Origin: JACJWR01 sp964474045
GTDB taxonomy: Bacteria; Actinomycetota; Actinomycetes; S36-B12; UBA10799
Assembly (NCBI GenBank): GCA_964474045.1
Contig: CAYYRC010000002.1
Coordinates: forward strand, 186,001 to 250,000
Direction: 5' to 3'
Length of the DNA: 64,000 nucleotides
Part shown: one piece after another, positions 25,174 through 34,049 of the stretch
Numbering within the stretch: position 1 is the first letter of the stretch
Layout of the letters: every line of letters begins with the position of its first letter
The notes under the pieces: generated by a model
Told to the model about the DNA's origin: nothing
The model's input: only the letters and a program-made list of their open reading frames with translations
Databases searched by the model: none
Program-made: the position numbers and the translations under genes

Positions 25174-27110
25174 CGCGAGTCCCTCGCCGTGGCCGGCGCA
25201 GGCATCGGCAGCAGAACCTGGCCGGACGGACCAACTTGAATCTCGGTGCCCAGCTGATCGCAGACGCCGCAGTCGAAGCAGGGGGTCCAGCGGCAGTCCT
25301 CGACCTCCTGCTCGGCGAGCGCGTCCTGCCAGTCGTCCCACAGCCACCGACGGTCCAGCCCGGAGTCCAGATGGTCCCAGGGCAGCACCTCGTCCTCCTC
25401 GCGCTCGCGCGTGGTGTACCAGTCCAGGTCCACCGGCTCGTCGGCCAGCGCGGCCGCCGCGGCGTGCTGCCAGCGTTCGTAGGAGAAGTGCTCGCTCCAG
25501 CCGTCCAGTCGGGCACCGTCGCGCCACGCCTGCTCGATGACGCCTGCGACCCGGCGGTCGCCGCGGCTCAGCAGCCCCTCAATGACGCCGGGTTTGCCGT
25601 CGTGGTAGCGGAAGCCGATCGCGCGACCGACTTCGCGGTCGCTTCGGATCGCGTCGCGGAGCTTGGCCAGCCGCTCGTCCGTAGCCGCGGCCGACAACTG
25701 CGCGGCCCACTGGAACGGCGTATGGGGCTTGGGCACGAAGCCGCCGATGGACACCGTGCAGCGGATGTCTCGGCGACCGGTGACCTGACGCCCGGTGCGA
25801 ATGACCTCCCGGGCCATATCGGCGATCTGCAGGACGTCCTCGTCGGTCTCGGTCGGCAGCCCGCACATGAAGTAGAGCTTCACCTGCCGCCAGCCAGCCG
25901 AGTAGGCAGCGGCCACCGTCCGGATCAGGTCCTCCTCGGAGACCATCTTGTTGATCACCCGGCGGATGCGCTCGGAACCGCCCTCGGGGGCGAAGGTCAG
26001 CCCGGACCGGCGCCCGTTGCGCGACAACTCGTTGGCCAGGTCGATGTTGAAGGCATCCACCCTGGTGGACGGCAGCGAGAGCGACGTGTGGGTGCCCTCG
26101 AACCGATCCGCCAGTCCCTTGGCGATCTCGGCGATCTCGGAATGGTCGGCGCTGGACAGGCTGAGCAGGCCGGCTTCCTCGAAACCGGTGCGCTCGATCG
26201 AGTTGCCGACCATCTGTGCGACCGTGCCGATGGAGCGCTCGCGCACGGGGCGGGTGATCATGCCGGCCTGGCAGAAGCGGCACCCGCGGGTGCAGCCCCG
26301 GAAGATCTCGACCGAGGCCCGTTCGTGCACCGTCTCGGCGAGCGGGACCAGCGGAGCCTTCGGATAGGGCCACTCGTCGAGGTCCATCAGCGTGTGCTTG
26401 GCCACCCGCCACGGCACCTCGGGCCGGTTCGGCGCCACCCGCCGGATCCGACCGTCGGGCAGGTAGTCGACGTCGTAGAAGCGCGGCACGTAGACGCCGC
26501 CGGTGCGGGCCAGGCGCAGCAGCACCTCGTCGCGCCCGCCGGGGGAGCCCTCGGCGCGCCAGGCAGCGACGATGTCGGTGATCCGCAGGACCGCCTCCTC
26601 CCCGTCGCCGACGACCGCGCCGTCGATGAACCGCGCTATCGGCTCGGGGTTGAAGGCGGCGTGGCCGCCTGCGATCACCAGCGGCTCGTCGGTGCGCTCG
26701 GCAGCGTCGAACGCGATGCCGGCCAGGTCCAGGGTGGTCAGCAGGTTCGTGTAGCCGAGCTCGGTGGCGAAGGAGACACCGAGGATGTCGAAGCTGCGCA
26801 CCGGGCGATGGGCGTCGACGGTGAACGCGCCCACGCCGGCATCGCGGAGTTTGGCCTCCAGATCGGGCCACACCGCATAGGTGCGCTCGCAGAGCGTGTC
26901 GGGGCGCTCATTGAGCACCTCGTAGAGGATCTGCACCCCCTGGTTCGGTGCGCCCACCTCGTAGGCGTCCGGGTACATCAGGGCCCACCGCACCTGCACC
27001 GCGTCCCAGTCCTTGACCACCGAGTTGAGCTCGCCGCCCACATACTGGATCGGTTTGGCCACCGACGGCAGGATCGGCTCGAGCTGTGGGAAGAGATCGA
27101 CGACGGGCAT
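25170..27110 (-). CDS. TIGR03960 family B12-binding-like radical SAM protein
   Basis: The 646-residue protein has an N-terminal region like the B12-binding fold (about 30-180), a radical SAM domain with the iron-sulfur motif CTRGCRFC (Cys273, 277, 280), and a C-terminal part ending in CRWTPCFDCGVC, which could bind a second cluster or zinc. The family's reaction is unknown. ATG 27110 is chosen because it gives the family start VDLFPQLEPILP; the frame upstream runs into rodA. It is separated from rodA by 41 bases and overlaps the DUF2344 gene by four, forming the usual pair between rodA and rne. Confidence 0.92.
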   Translation of the reverse strand: MPVVDLFPQLEPILPSVAKPIQYVGGELNSVVKDWDAVQVRWALMYPDAYEVGAPNQGVQILYEVLNERPDTLCERTYAVWPDLEAKLRDAGVGAFTVDAHRPVRSFDILGVSFATELGYTNLLTTLDLAGIAFDAAERTDEPLVIAGGHAAFNPEPIARFIDGAVVGDGEEAVLRITDIVAAWRAEGSPGGRDEVLLRLARTGGVYVPRFYDVDYLPDGRIRRVAPNRPEVPWRVAKHTLMDLDEWPYPKAPLVPLAETVHERASVEIFRGCTRGCRFCQAGMITRPVRERSIGTVAQMVGNSIERTGFEEAGLLSLSSADHSEIAEIAKGLADRFEGTHTSLSLPSTRVDAFNIDLANELSRNGRRSGLTFAPEGGSERIRRVINKMVSEEDLIRTVAAAYSAGWRQVKLYFMCGLPTETDEDVLQIADMAREVIRTGRQVTGRRDIRCTVSIGGFVPKPHTPFQWAAQLSAAATDERLAKLRDAIRSDREVGRAIGFRYHDGKPGVIEGLLSRGDRRVAGVIEQAWRDGARLDGWSEHFSYERWQHAAAAALADEPVDLDWYTTREREEDEVLPWDHLDSGLDRRWLWDDWQDALAEQEVEDCRWTPCFDCGVCDQLGTEIQVGPSGQVLLPMPAPATARDSR

Positions 27111-27151
27111 GGGGACCAGACTACGAGGCTGGCGCAGCGGCGCCAAAGAGG

Positions 27152-28348
27152 TCAGGACAGCTTGCGCGAGCGGGCATGCACGCTGCAGAGGAGTCCGATG
27201 CCTATCCACAGAGCGAACATCGAGGAGCCGCCGTACGACACGAACGGGAGCGGCACCCCGGTGACCGGCATGATCCCCAGGTTCATGCCGATGTTCTCGA
27301 AGGCCTGGACTGCGAACCACACCACGACGCCTGCCGCCATCACCCGGCCGTAGCGGTCGGGAGCGGCGAGCGCGATCTTGGTGCCCCGCCACAGGATGAT
27401 GCCGATGAGGAGGATGATCGCGGCGGACCCGATGAGGCCGAGCTCCTCGCCCGCCACCGAGAAGACGAAGTCGGTCTGCTGGTACGGGACGAAGCCGCCC
27501 TGGGTTGTCGGGCCGGAGAACAGGCCCTGCCCGGCCACCCCACCGCCAGAGATGGCAAGGCGTGCCATCCGGGTGTTGTAGCCCGCGCCCAGGGGATCGG
27601 CGTTGGGGTTCATGAAGATGAGCAGTCGGTCGATCTGGTACTTCTCCAGCACGCCCAGGCGCACGATCGCGAAGGCGCTTGCGGCAGCGCCGGCCACCAG
27701 TCCCCACAGCACCCAGGAGGCGGTACCGGCCACCGCCAGCATCCCCAGCACCGTCGCCGCGATGACGAGGACGGTCCCCAGGTCAGGCTGCAGCATGATC
27801 AAGGCCATCGGGATGCCGGCGACGATGAGCGCCACCGCCACAACCCGCAGCTTGGGCTTGATGTCGGACTCCGTCGCGCCGCTCGGGCCCAGCTGCGTCA
27901 GCACGAGCGAAACGGCGAGGATGATCCCCACCTTGGCCAGCTCGCTGGGCTGGATGGAGAACCCGGCAGGCAGCACGATCCACGCCTGGATGCCGTTCAT
28001 CGTGGTGCCCACCGGCGACAGCACCACCACGAGCAGGGCGATGACGGCCAGGTAGACCCACCAGGCCATGGCCCGCAGCGTGCGGTACCCGAGGCTGCCG
28101 ACGATCCACGCCAGGACGAGCCCCACGACGATGTTGATCAGCTGCTTGTCCAGGAACGACCGCGGGTCGTCCCCCGCGCTGAGCAGCTTGCCCTTGGTGG
28201 CCGAGTAGATGAGCGCGGCCCCGATGACGCTGAGCGCCAGCGCCGGAACGACCAGCCAGGGATCGAACCTGCGCACGTTGGAGCGCAGCGGCATGCGTGT
28301 GCGCTGCCCAGGCTGGGCGTTGGCCTGCGGCAGCACGGTGAGAGTCAC
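27152..28348 (-). CDS. rodA: Rod-shape peptidoglycan polymerase RodA (SEDS family)
   Basis: RodA polymerises lipid II into glycan strands during elongation, working with the class B PBP encoded just upstream. The 398-residue product has about ten membrane segments and the SEDS motifs IQPSELAKVGI, a long extracellular loop, and GEELGLIGS near 320. GTG 28348 overlaps the PBP stop by four bases, so the two partners are co-translated. The C-terminal VPLPFVSYGGSSM motif is intact. Position after mreBCD and the PBP distinguishes it from FtsW. Confidence 0.95.
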   Translation of the reverse strand: MTLTVLPQANAQPGQRTRMPLRSNVRRFDPWLVVPALALSVIGAALIYSATKGKLLSAGDDPRSFLDKQLINIVVGLVLAWIVGSLGYRTLRAMAWWVYLAVIALLVVVLSPVGTTMNGIQAWIVLPAGFSIQPSELAKVGIILAVSLVLTQLGPSGATESDIKPKLRVVAVALIVAGIPMALIMLQPDLGTVLVIAATVLGMLAVAGTASWVLWGLVAGAAASAFAIVRLGVLEKYQIDRLLIFMNPNADPLGAGYNTRMARLAISGGGVAGQGLFSGPTTQGGFVPYQQTDFVFSVAGEELGLIGSAAIILLIGIILWRGTKIALAAPDRYGRVMAAGVVVWFAVQAFENIGMNLGIMPVTGVPLPFVSYGGSSMFALWIGIGLLCSVHARSRKLS

Positions 28349-30543
28349 TTGGTGCCCACGATCGTCGGCAGGTCGGTCTTGGGCGCACCACCCACAAGCA
28401 CGCTCTGGGCCGGTTCCACCTTGCCGTCCTTGATGCCGAAGATCGCCTCGTAGATCTTTCGGGCGATCGGTGTGCTGACCTCGGCACCGACGCCCGCCTG
28501 CGTCACCGCCACGACCACGGCGTACTTGGGATTGTTGGCCGGGGCGTAGGACGCGAACAGCGAGGTGGTCTGCTTGTTGACGACCTCGGCCGTGCCGGTC
28601 TTGGCCGCCACCGGAATCTGGTCCAGCGGGAAGCCGGCGAAGGCCGGCGCCGCGGTACCCCGGGTCGTCACCCCCTGCAGCGCGTTCTGGATGTACGAGA
28701 GCGTCTGTGGGGCGATGTCCAGCTTTCCGCGCACCTCGGGCTGCACGTCCTTGACCACCTGCCCGTCCGCCGAGACCACGGCTTTGGCGACATGGGGCAC
28801 CCAGAGCGTGCCGCCGTTGGCGATCGCCGCGTAGGCGTCCGTCAGTTGCAGCGGGGTGACGACCGAGTCGCCCTGGCCCACCGAGAAGTTGATGGCGTCG
28901 CCCATCCGGTACTTCATCCCGTCGCGGCAGTACTCGGCCGCGTACTGCTGGTACAGGTCAGCCTTCTTGGGATCGGTCTCCTCCGGGTAGCCGTTCTTGG
29001 CCCGGTCGCAATAGGCCTGGCTGAGCTCCTGATAGTCGCTCACCTTGCGCTCGCGGTCCACGACGCGGCCGGCCGACTCGCCGGGCAGGTCGATACCGGT
29101 CTTGCTGCCGAATCCGAAGTTCTTCGCGGTGTTGGTCAGGATCTCCTTGGGCTGGCCCTTGGGTTCCAGGCCGCCGTCGGCGGCGTACATCTCGGCGGCG
29201 AACTTGTAGAACACCGTGTTGCAGGAAAGCACGAGGGCGTTCTCGATGGTGAGGTTGCCGTACGCGCCGGACTCGTAGTTGGAGTACGAGTTGTTGCCGG
29301 CCTGATAGGCGGAGGGGCACGGGTAGAGCTCGTTGAAGTCGTAGCCCGCCTTGGCCGCGGCGGCGGAGGTCACCACCTTGAACGTCGATGCCGGCGCCAG
29401 CTCTCCCTGGATCGCCCGGTCCAGCATGGGGGTGTCCCCGGAGTTGAGCTGGTCGTACTCGGCAGTGGTCAGGCCGCCGCTGAAGACTTTCCGGTCGAAC
29501 GTGGGCATCGAAGCCATCGCCAGAATGTCGCCGTTGGTGACGTCCATCACGATGGCCACCCCGGAGTCCGCCGGATACCCCTTGAGCCGGGAGGCCTCCA
29601 TGCCCGCGAGCAATTCTTTCTCGACGGTGTCCTGGAGCTTGAGGTCGATGGTCGACACGACACTGCCGCCGGCCACGGGGGTGCTCTCGGAGACTGTGGT
29701 GCCGGTGACGCCGGTACGGTCCAGCGCGATCCGCTGGATTCCGTCCTTGCCGCGAAGGTACGCGTCATAGGCGGCCTCGATGCCGCCTCGCCCAACCTGC
29801 GAGCCCGCGTGCAGCGTCGGATCCGCCGCGACCTCCTCCTGGGTCGGGCTGCCCAGATAACCGATCAGATGCGATGCGTTCGCGCCGACTTCGATGTCGT
29901 AGTTGCGGACTGCCCGCGTGCGCACAGTGATGCCCGGGTACTTGTCCGGGTTCTCGATCAGGTCCATCACCTTGTCGACCTGGGTGTCCAGCACGACCGG
30001 AACCGGCTCATAGGGACCGCCGGTGAAGCAGTCGTCCCGCGCCTGGGGCTGACCGCAGTCGACCATCCGGAGCATGATGTCCTCGGCCGGCGTCCCGGTG
30101 AGGGCCGAGATGGTCTGGATCGTGGCGACCCCACCGTCCTCCTGGCCCCGCAGCGCGGCCCGGTCGACGAGCACGTCGGTGGCCGGCTGGTTCATGGCCA
30201 TGATGCGCCCCGCCTGATCCACCACCAGCCCGCGCGGCGCTGGGATCGCGATGTCGCGAACCCGCGCGTCCACCGCAGCGGCGGCCTTGGACCCGCCGTC
30301 CATCTGCATCCACGCCAGACGGCCCAACAGGGTCGCGACCAACGACACGACCAGCACCTGCAGCACGATCAACCGCCAACGGGACTTCGGCGTCACGCGG
30401 CTGCGCGGCCGTCGCTGACCCCAGGCGACGGCCTTTCCGCCCACGTCGATCCCGTCGCCGCGCGGGGCCGCGACATCGGAGGAGTCGCCGATCTCGATCG
30501 GCTCGTCCGGCGTTCCCGACTCTGTGCCGTCGGAGGTTGTCAT
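28345..30543 (-). CDS. mrdA: Class B penicillin-binding protein 2 (elongation transpeptidase)
   Basis: This is the transpeptidase partner of RodA. The 732-residue product has an acidic cytoplasmic tail, a membrane anchor (about 56-78), a PBP dimerisation domain (VDQAGRIMAMN, GRGGIEAAYD), and a transpeptidase domain with PASTFK (Ser386, Lys389), SCN and KTGTAEV. ATG 30543 overlaps the mreD stop by four bases. The frame continues upstream inside mreD without support. An insertion with CDRAKNGYPEETDPKKAD before the KTG box is also seen in actinobacterial relatives. Confidence 0.95.
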   Translation of the reverse strand: MTTSDGTESGTPDEPIEIGDSSDVAAPRGDGIDVGGKAVAWGQRRPRSRVTPKSRWRLIVLQVLVVSLVATLLGRLAWMQMDGGSKAAAAVDARVRDIAIPAPRGLVVDQAGRIMAMNQPATDVLVDRAALRGQEDGGVATIQTISALTGTPAEDIMLRMVDCGQPQARDDCFTGGPYEPVPVVLDTQVDKVMDLIENPDKYPGITVRTRAVRNYDIEVGANASHLIGYLGSPTQEEVAADPTLHAGSQVGRGGIEAAYDAYLRGKDGIQRIALDRTGVTGTTVSESTPVAGGSVVSTIDLKLQDTVEKELLAGMEASRLKGYPADSGVAIVMDVTNGDILAMASMPTFDRKVFSGGLTTAEYDQLNSGDTPMLDRAIQGELAPASTFKVVTSAAAAKAGYDFNELYPCPSAYQAGNNSYSNYESGAYGNLTIENALVLSCNTVFYKFAAEMYAADGGLEPKGQPKEILTNTAKNFGFGSKTGIDLPGESAGRVVDRERKVSDYQELSQAYCDRAKNGYPEETDPKKADLYQQYAAEYCRDGMKYRMGDAINFSVGQGDSVVTPLQLTDAYAAIANGGTLWVPHVAKAVVSADGQVVKDVQPEVRGKLDIAPQTLSYIQNALQGVTTRGTAAPAFAGFPLDQIPVAAKTGTAEVVNKQTTSLFASYAPANNPKYAVVVAVTQAGVGAEVSTPIARKIYEAIFGIKDGKVEPAQSVLVGGAPKTDLPTIVGTK

Positions 30544-31049
30544 GGCGCGACTCCCATCCTTCTGCGTGGTTGTGGTCCCATGGCGGCGCCGGAGAGCGGC
30601 CAGATGAGCGCGGCCAGCAGGGCGCCGATGACGAACTGCCACAGGATGCTCAGCCCCGCTGACGCAGTGAGCGCCAGGGGCTGGCCGGCGACGACCTCGA
30701 CCAGCAGCACGATCCCCGTGGCCAACGTGGACAGGATGGCCGCGAACAGCGCCCGCGCCCACCAGACGTGAGGCACCAGGTACTGCTTGGAGGCCGCGAA
30801 GTAGGCGGTGATGGCCAGGATCGCCGCCTGTGCCCCGAGCAGCCCGAGGGCGGGCGGGGCCAGGTCCATCAACAGCCCGGCACCGAAGCCCAGCAGTGCC
30901 GCCTCATTGCGCGTCATGCGCATTGCCGCCACCACCACGACCACCGGGACGATGGAGAAAGGTATGCCAAGCCGCGAGATGAAGGCGCCCTGCAGCAGCA
31001 CGGCGACGATCATGGATGCCCAGGCGACTGCGCGGGCCCGCCACCTCAT
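30540..31049 (-). CDS. mreD: Rod-shape-determining protein MreD
   Basis: MreD is a small polytopic membrane protein of the elongasome. The 169-residue product has about five hydrophobic helices, starting ARAVAWASMIVAVLLQGAF, and a GFGAGLLMDLAPPALGLLG segment that is the most conserved part of MreD. Sequence conservation in this family is low, so the assignment rests also on position: it overlaps mreC and mrdA by four bases at each end. Length is normal. Confidence 0.92.
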   Translation of the reverse strand: MRWRARAVAWASMIVAVLLQGAFISRLGIPFSIVPVVVVVAAMRMTRNEAALLGFGAGLLMDLAPPALGLLGAQAAILAITAYFAASKQYLVPHVWWARALFAAILSTLATGIVLLVEVVAGQPLALTASAGLSILWQFVIGALLAALIWPLSGAAMGPQPRRRMGVAP

Positions 31050-32053
31050 TGGACCTGCCCCGTGGGAGGAGCAGTCGGCGCGACTTGCTGGAACGAGAAG
31101 GGGTCGTTGCCCAGTTGCTGTTGCTGCTGTTGCTGGGCGGCGGCCGCGTCCGCTGCTGCCTGAGCCTGGGCGGCGGCCTCTGCCGCGGCTGCTGCGGCTG
31201 CGGCGTCTGCGGCTGCCTGGTCGGCGGGGCTCAGCAGCTGCGAGCGATCACCGCGGGCTGCCGGCCGGCTGACGACGCCGACGAGATCCAGGGCGGTGAG
31301 GTTGACGGCGGGCTTCAGCCGGATGATCCGCCCCGCCGCACCGTCGCTGTCGATCGCCGAGACGGTGCCGATCGGCAGGTCGGCGACGAACGGCGCGCCA
31401 TCCTTGGAGCCGAACGTGAGCACAGTGTCGCCCACCTTGACGTCGGCGATGGGATCGATGAGCCGCACAGTCATGGAGGCCGGGTCACCGGTGCCCTGGG
31501 CGATGCAGGCCTGCCCGGTGCGCAGGAACCTGCAGCCGATGGCGCTGTCACGGGCGGAGATGAGCTTGATGTCGGTCGTGCCGGCGGCGGTCGAGATGGT
31601 TCGGCCGACGACGCCCGCGCCGGTCAGCACAGCCGCGTCGAGCTCGATCCCATCGTCGGATCCGACGTCCACCACCACGTGGGAGGAATCCAGCGAAGTC
31701 ATCGGAAAGGACACCACGCGCGCGGGCGTCACGGTGAGCCCCGTCGCATTCACGGCGCCGAGCAGCGCATCGAGCTCGGCGACTCGTGCCTCGCCGCGCA
31801 TCTTGACGATGTCGGGGGCCTGCTCCGACCACAGCTGGGAGCGGGCCTGCGCATCGGAGAACTCACCGACGTCCTGGACCCACACCACCGCCGGGGTGGC
31901 GATGGCGCCCGCCACGTTCTGCAGGGGGCTGAGCGCCGTCGCGCCCGCCTCCCGGATGGTGTCGGTCACCACGCCGCCGCGCAGGTCCAGCAGTGCCAGG
32001 GTCAGGCCGACCGCCCCCAGGACGACCACGGTGCCGCGGGTCCGCCCAGACAA
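31046..32053 (-). CDS. mreC: Cell shape-determining protein MreC
   Basis: MreC is a bitopic protein that couples MreB filaments to the synthases outside the membrane. The 335-residue product has a membrane helix (about 8-28), a coiled-coil segment and the double beta-barrel region (VVDVGSDDGIELDAAVLT, GDTVLTFGSKDGAPF). The last 70 residues are an Ala/Gln-rich tract (long runs of alanine, then seven glutamines) ending in a Pro-rich tail, which is unusual. The start is TTG 32053, placed five bases after GAGAGGAG; the frame upstream has no support. It overlaps mreD by four bases. Confidence 0.92.
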   Translation of the reverse strand: MSGRTRGTVVVLGAVGLTLALLDLRGGVVTDTIREAGATALSPLQNVAGAIATPAVVWVQDVGEFSDAQARSQLWSEQAPDIVKMRGEARVAELDALLGAVNATGLTVTPARVVSFPMTSLDSSHVVVDVGSDDGIELDAAVLTGAGVVGRTISTAAGTTDIKLISARDSAIGCRFLRTGQACIAQGTGDPASMTVRLIDPIADVKVGDTVLTFGSKDGAPFVADLPIGTVSAIDSDGAAGRIIRLKPAVNLTALDLVGVVSRPAARGDRSQLLSPADQAAADAAAAAAAAEAAAQAQAAADAAAAQQQQQQQLGNDPFSFQQVAPTAPPTGQVQ

Positions 32054-32072
32054 TGCGACTCCTCTCGGCCGT

Positions 32073-32089
32073 GGCCCCGGTTCGGGGCC
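32073..32089 (-). promoter_or_regulatory. Intercistronic hairpin between mreB and mreC
   Basis: GGCCCCG at 32073-32079 and CGGGGCC at 32083-32089 form a perfect seven-base stem with a three-base loop, 20 bases before the mreC TTG start and 49 bases after mreB. With no T-run it is unlikely to stop transcription. It may set the ratio of MreB to MreC by mRNA processing or by partial shielding of the mreC start. Confidence 0.4.
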
Positions 32090-32138
32090 TGTTTCTGCTA
32101 TGCGCTGGTCAGTGCCCTCAAGTAAACGACGTTGCGGG

Positions 32139-33167
32139 CTACTGCCGCGGTTCCGCCACGAGGACATCTCGCAGCGATTCGAACCGCTCGAGCACCTTGC
32201 CCGTGCCACGGGCCACGCAGTGGCGCGGGTCGTCGGCCACCGTGACGGTCATCCCGGTGGCGTGGGCCAGGCGCTCGCTGAGCCCCGGCAGTTCCGCGCC
32301 ACCGCCGGCGAGCACGACACCGCGCTCCAGCAAGTCTACGCCGAGCTCCGGCGGGGTTCGGTCGAGCACATGCCGGACGGTGGCGACGATGCGCTCGATC
32401 GGCGCGTCCAGCGCCCGGCGCAGGTCCTCCGAGTGCACCACGACGCTCTTGGGCAGCCCGTCCACCAGGTCCCGTCCTCGCACTTGGGCGTGCGTCCGCT
32501 CACGCGTGGGGAACGCCGAGCCGATCTCGCACTTGATCCGCTCCGCCGTGCGCTCCCCGACCACCAGGCTGAACTCCCGGCGCAGGTAGGCGATGATCTC
32601 GGCGTCCAGCGCATCGCCGCCCACGCGCACGGACTTGCTGGCCACGATCCCACCCGCGCTGAGCACCGCGACCTCGGTCGTCCCGCCGCCGATGTCGACG
32701 ACCATGGAGCCGATTGGATCGTGCACGGGCAGGTCGGCCCCGATGGCAGCGGCCATGGGCTCCTCGATGAGGAACACCTTGCGGGCACCTGCCGCATAGC
32801 CAGCGTCGCGCACCGCCCGCTGCTCGACATCGGTGATCGCCCCTGGCACGCAGATGAGCAACCGCGGCCGGGCGAACAGGCCGCTGGCGTGGACGCGCTG
32901 GATGAAGTAGCGCAGCATCCGCTCGGTGATCTCGAAGTCCGCGATCACGCCCTCCTGCAGGGGGCGCACGACGGCGACGTTCTCCGGCGTGCGGCCCTCC
33001 ATGACCTTGGCTTCCTCACCGACCGCGACGATCTCGCCGTTCTGGGTGTTGATGCACACGACGGAAGGCTCGTCGAGCACGATTCCTTTGCCGCGGGAGT
33101 AGACCACGGTGTTGGCGGTACCGAGGTCGACGGCCATGTCACGGCCGAGCAGGCGGGACGCACGCAT
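32139..33167 (-). CDS. mreB: Rod-shape-determining actin homologue MreB
   Basis: MreB polymerises under the membrane to guide sidewall synthesis. The 342-residue product has the phosphate-1 loop MAVDLGTANTVVYSRGKG, phosphate-2 VVDIGGGTTEVAVLS and the adenosine-site GVVLAGGGAELPG, all intact, with normal length. ATG 33167 gives the typical short amphipathic start RASRLLGRD; an extra 18 codons upstream fall in the ndk end. It follows ndk by 16 bases. Its presence implies an organism with lateral-wall growth or, as in Streptomyces, use of MreB in spores. Confidence 0.96.
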   Translation of the reverse strand: MRASRLLGRDMAVDLGTANTVVYSRGKGIVLDEPSVVCINTQNGEIVAVGEEAKVMEGRTPENVAVVRPLQEGVIADFEITERMLRYFIQRVHASGLFARPRLLICVPGAITDVEQRAVRDAGYAAGARKVFLIEEPMAAAIGADLPVHDPIGSMVVDIGGGTTEVAVLSAGGIVASKSVRVGGDALDAEIIAYLRREFSLVVGERTAERIKCEIGSAFPTRERTHAQVRGRDLVDGLPKSVVVHSEDLRRALDAPIERIVATVRHVLDRTPPELGVDLLERGVVLAGGGAELPGLSERLAHATGMTVTVADDPRHCVARGTGKVLERFESLRDVLVAEPRQ

Positions 33168-33183
33168 CGGGATTGCGGGCCCC

Positions 33184-33597
33184 TCAGCCGGCGAGGCCGG
33201 GGAAGAACAGCGCGATCTCACGGGCGGCCGACTCCGACGAGTCGGACCCGTGGACGACGTTCTCGGCCAGCTCCGTCGCGAGGTCGCCGCGGATGGTGCC
33301 CGGAGCGGACTTCAGCGGGTCGGTGGCGCCCATCATCGTCCGCCAGGAGGTGATGGCACCCCGCCCCGACACGACACCGGCCACGAGGGGGCCGGAGGTG
33401 ATGAAGTCGACGAGCTCGCCGAAGAAGGGCTTGTCCTTGTGCTCGGCGTAGTGCGACTCGGCTACCTCGCGCTCCAGGACACGCAGCTCCAGCGCCTCCA
33501 GCACCAGCCCCTTGGCCTCGATGCGGCGGACGACCTCACCCACCAGTCCGCGGGCGACGCCGTCGGGCTTGATGAGGATGAGTGTGCGTTCAGACAC
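33184..33597 (-). CDS. ndk: Nucleoside diphosphate kinase
   Basis: Ndk equilibrates nucleoside triphosphates through a phosphohistidine. The 137-residue protein begins ERTLILIKPDGVARGLVG and carries the active-site histidine in NVVHGSDS near 115, as in all family members. The start is GTG 33597 with AGGAG seven bases upstream. It lies between the DUF4233 gene and mreB. The 104-base gap upstream probably holds the promoter of the ndk-mre block. Confidence 0.97.
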   Translation of the reverse strand: MSERTLILIKPDGVARGLVGEVVRRIEAKGLVLEALELRVLEREVAESHYAEHKDKPFFGELVDFITSGPLVAGVVSGRGAITSWRTMMGATDPLKSAPGTIRGDLATELAENVVHGSDSSESAAREIALFFPGLAG

Positions 33598-33701
33598 GAG
33601 TCACTCCTGTCGAGTTGGTCGCCGGCAGTCGTCGGATCCCCAGCGACCAGAACGTGGGGACCACGTGCCATACCGTCGCCGAATGACCCGCCAAGCCTAC
33701 G

Positions 33702-34046
33702 TCAGGACCCGTCCGGAGGGTTGGCATGGGTTGCCCGCGCGGCATCGGCGCGCCGACCGTAGCGCAGCGCCGCCCACCAGAGCGCGCCGAAGACCAGGCC
33801 CAGCGCGAACATCATCGGCACGACGAAGCCGCAGGCGAGCACCAGGACCTGCACGATCCAGCCCAGCGCCACCCCATAGGGCCTGGTGACCACAGCGGCG
33901 GCGATGATGCACAAGACGGCCAGCACGGCGCCGATCCAGGCAGCCGTCGCCCCGTTGGCGACGATGCCCGAGAAGTAGGCCACCGGGATGAACAGCCCGG
34001 CGACGATTGCCTCGAAGACAAGCACGCTCGAACACAGCACCCGCAC
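33702..34046 (-). CDS. DUF4233 family membrane protein
   Basis: The 114-residue product has four hydrophobic segments (about 5-27, 33-52, 58-78 and 80-95) and a polar C-terminal tail. It matches the actinobacterial DUF4233 family, which is found immediately after folC and before ndk. The function is unknown. GTG 34046 follows the folC stop by three bases, with GGGAG upstream inside folC, so it is surely co-transcribed with folC. Confidence 0.85.
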   Translation of the reverse strand: MRVLCSSVLVFEAIVAGLFIPVAYFSGIVANGATAAWIGAVLAVLCIIAAAVVTRPYGVALGWIVQVLVLACGFVVPMMFALGLVFGALWWAALRYGRRADAARATHANPPDGS

Positions 34047-34049
34047 GGT

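Noticed and set aside
21628..25239. A 1203-codon open frame on the plus strand opposite rne and the DUF2344 gene
   Set aside because: It is the antisense of two clearly recognisable genes. In high-GC DNA the complementary frame of a biased gene stays open by chance, and its translation is Arg/Gly/Leu/His-rich without any motif.
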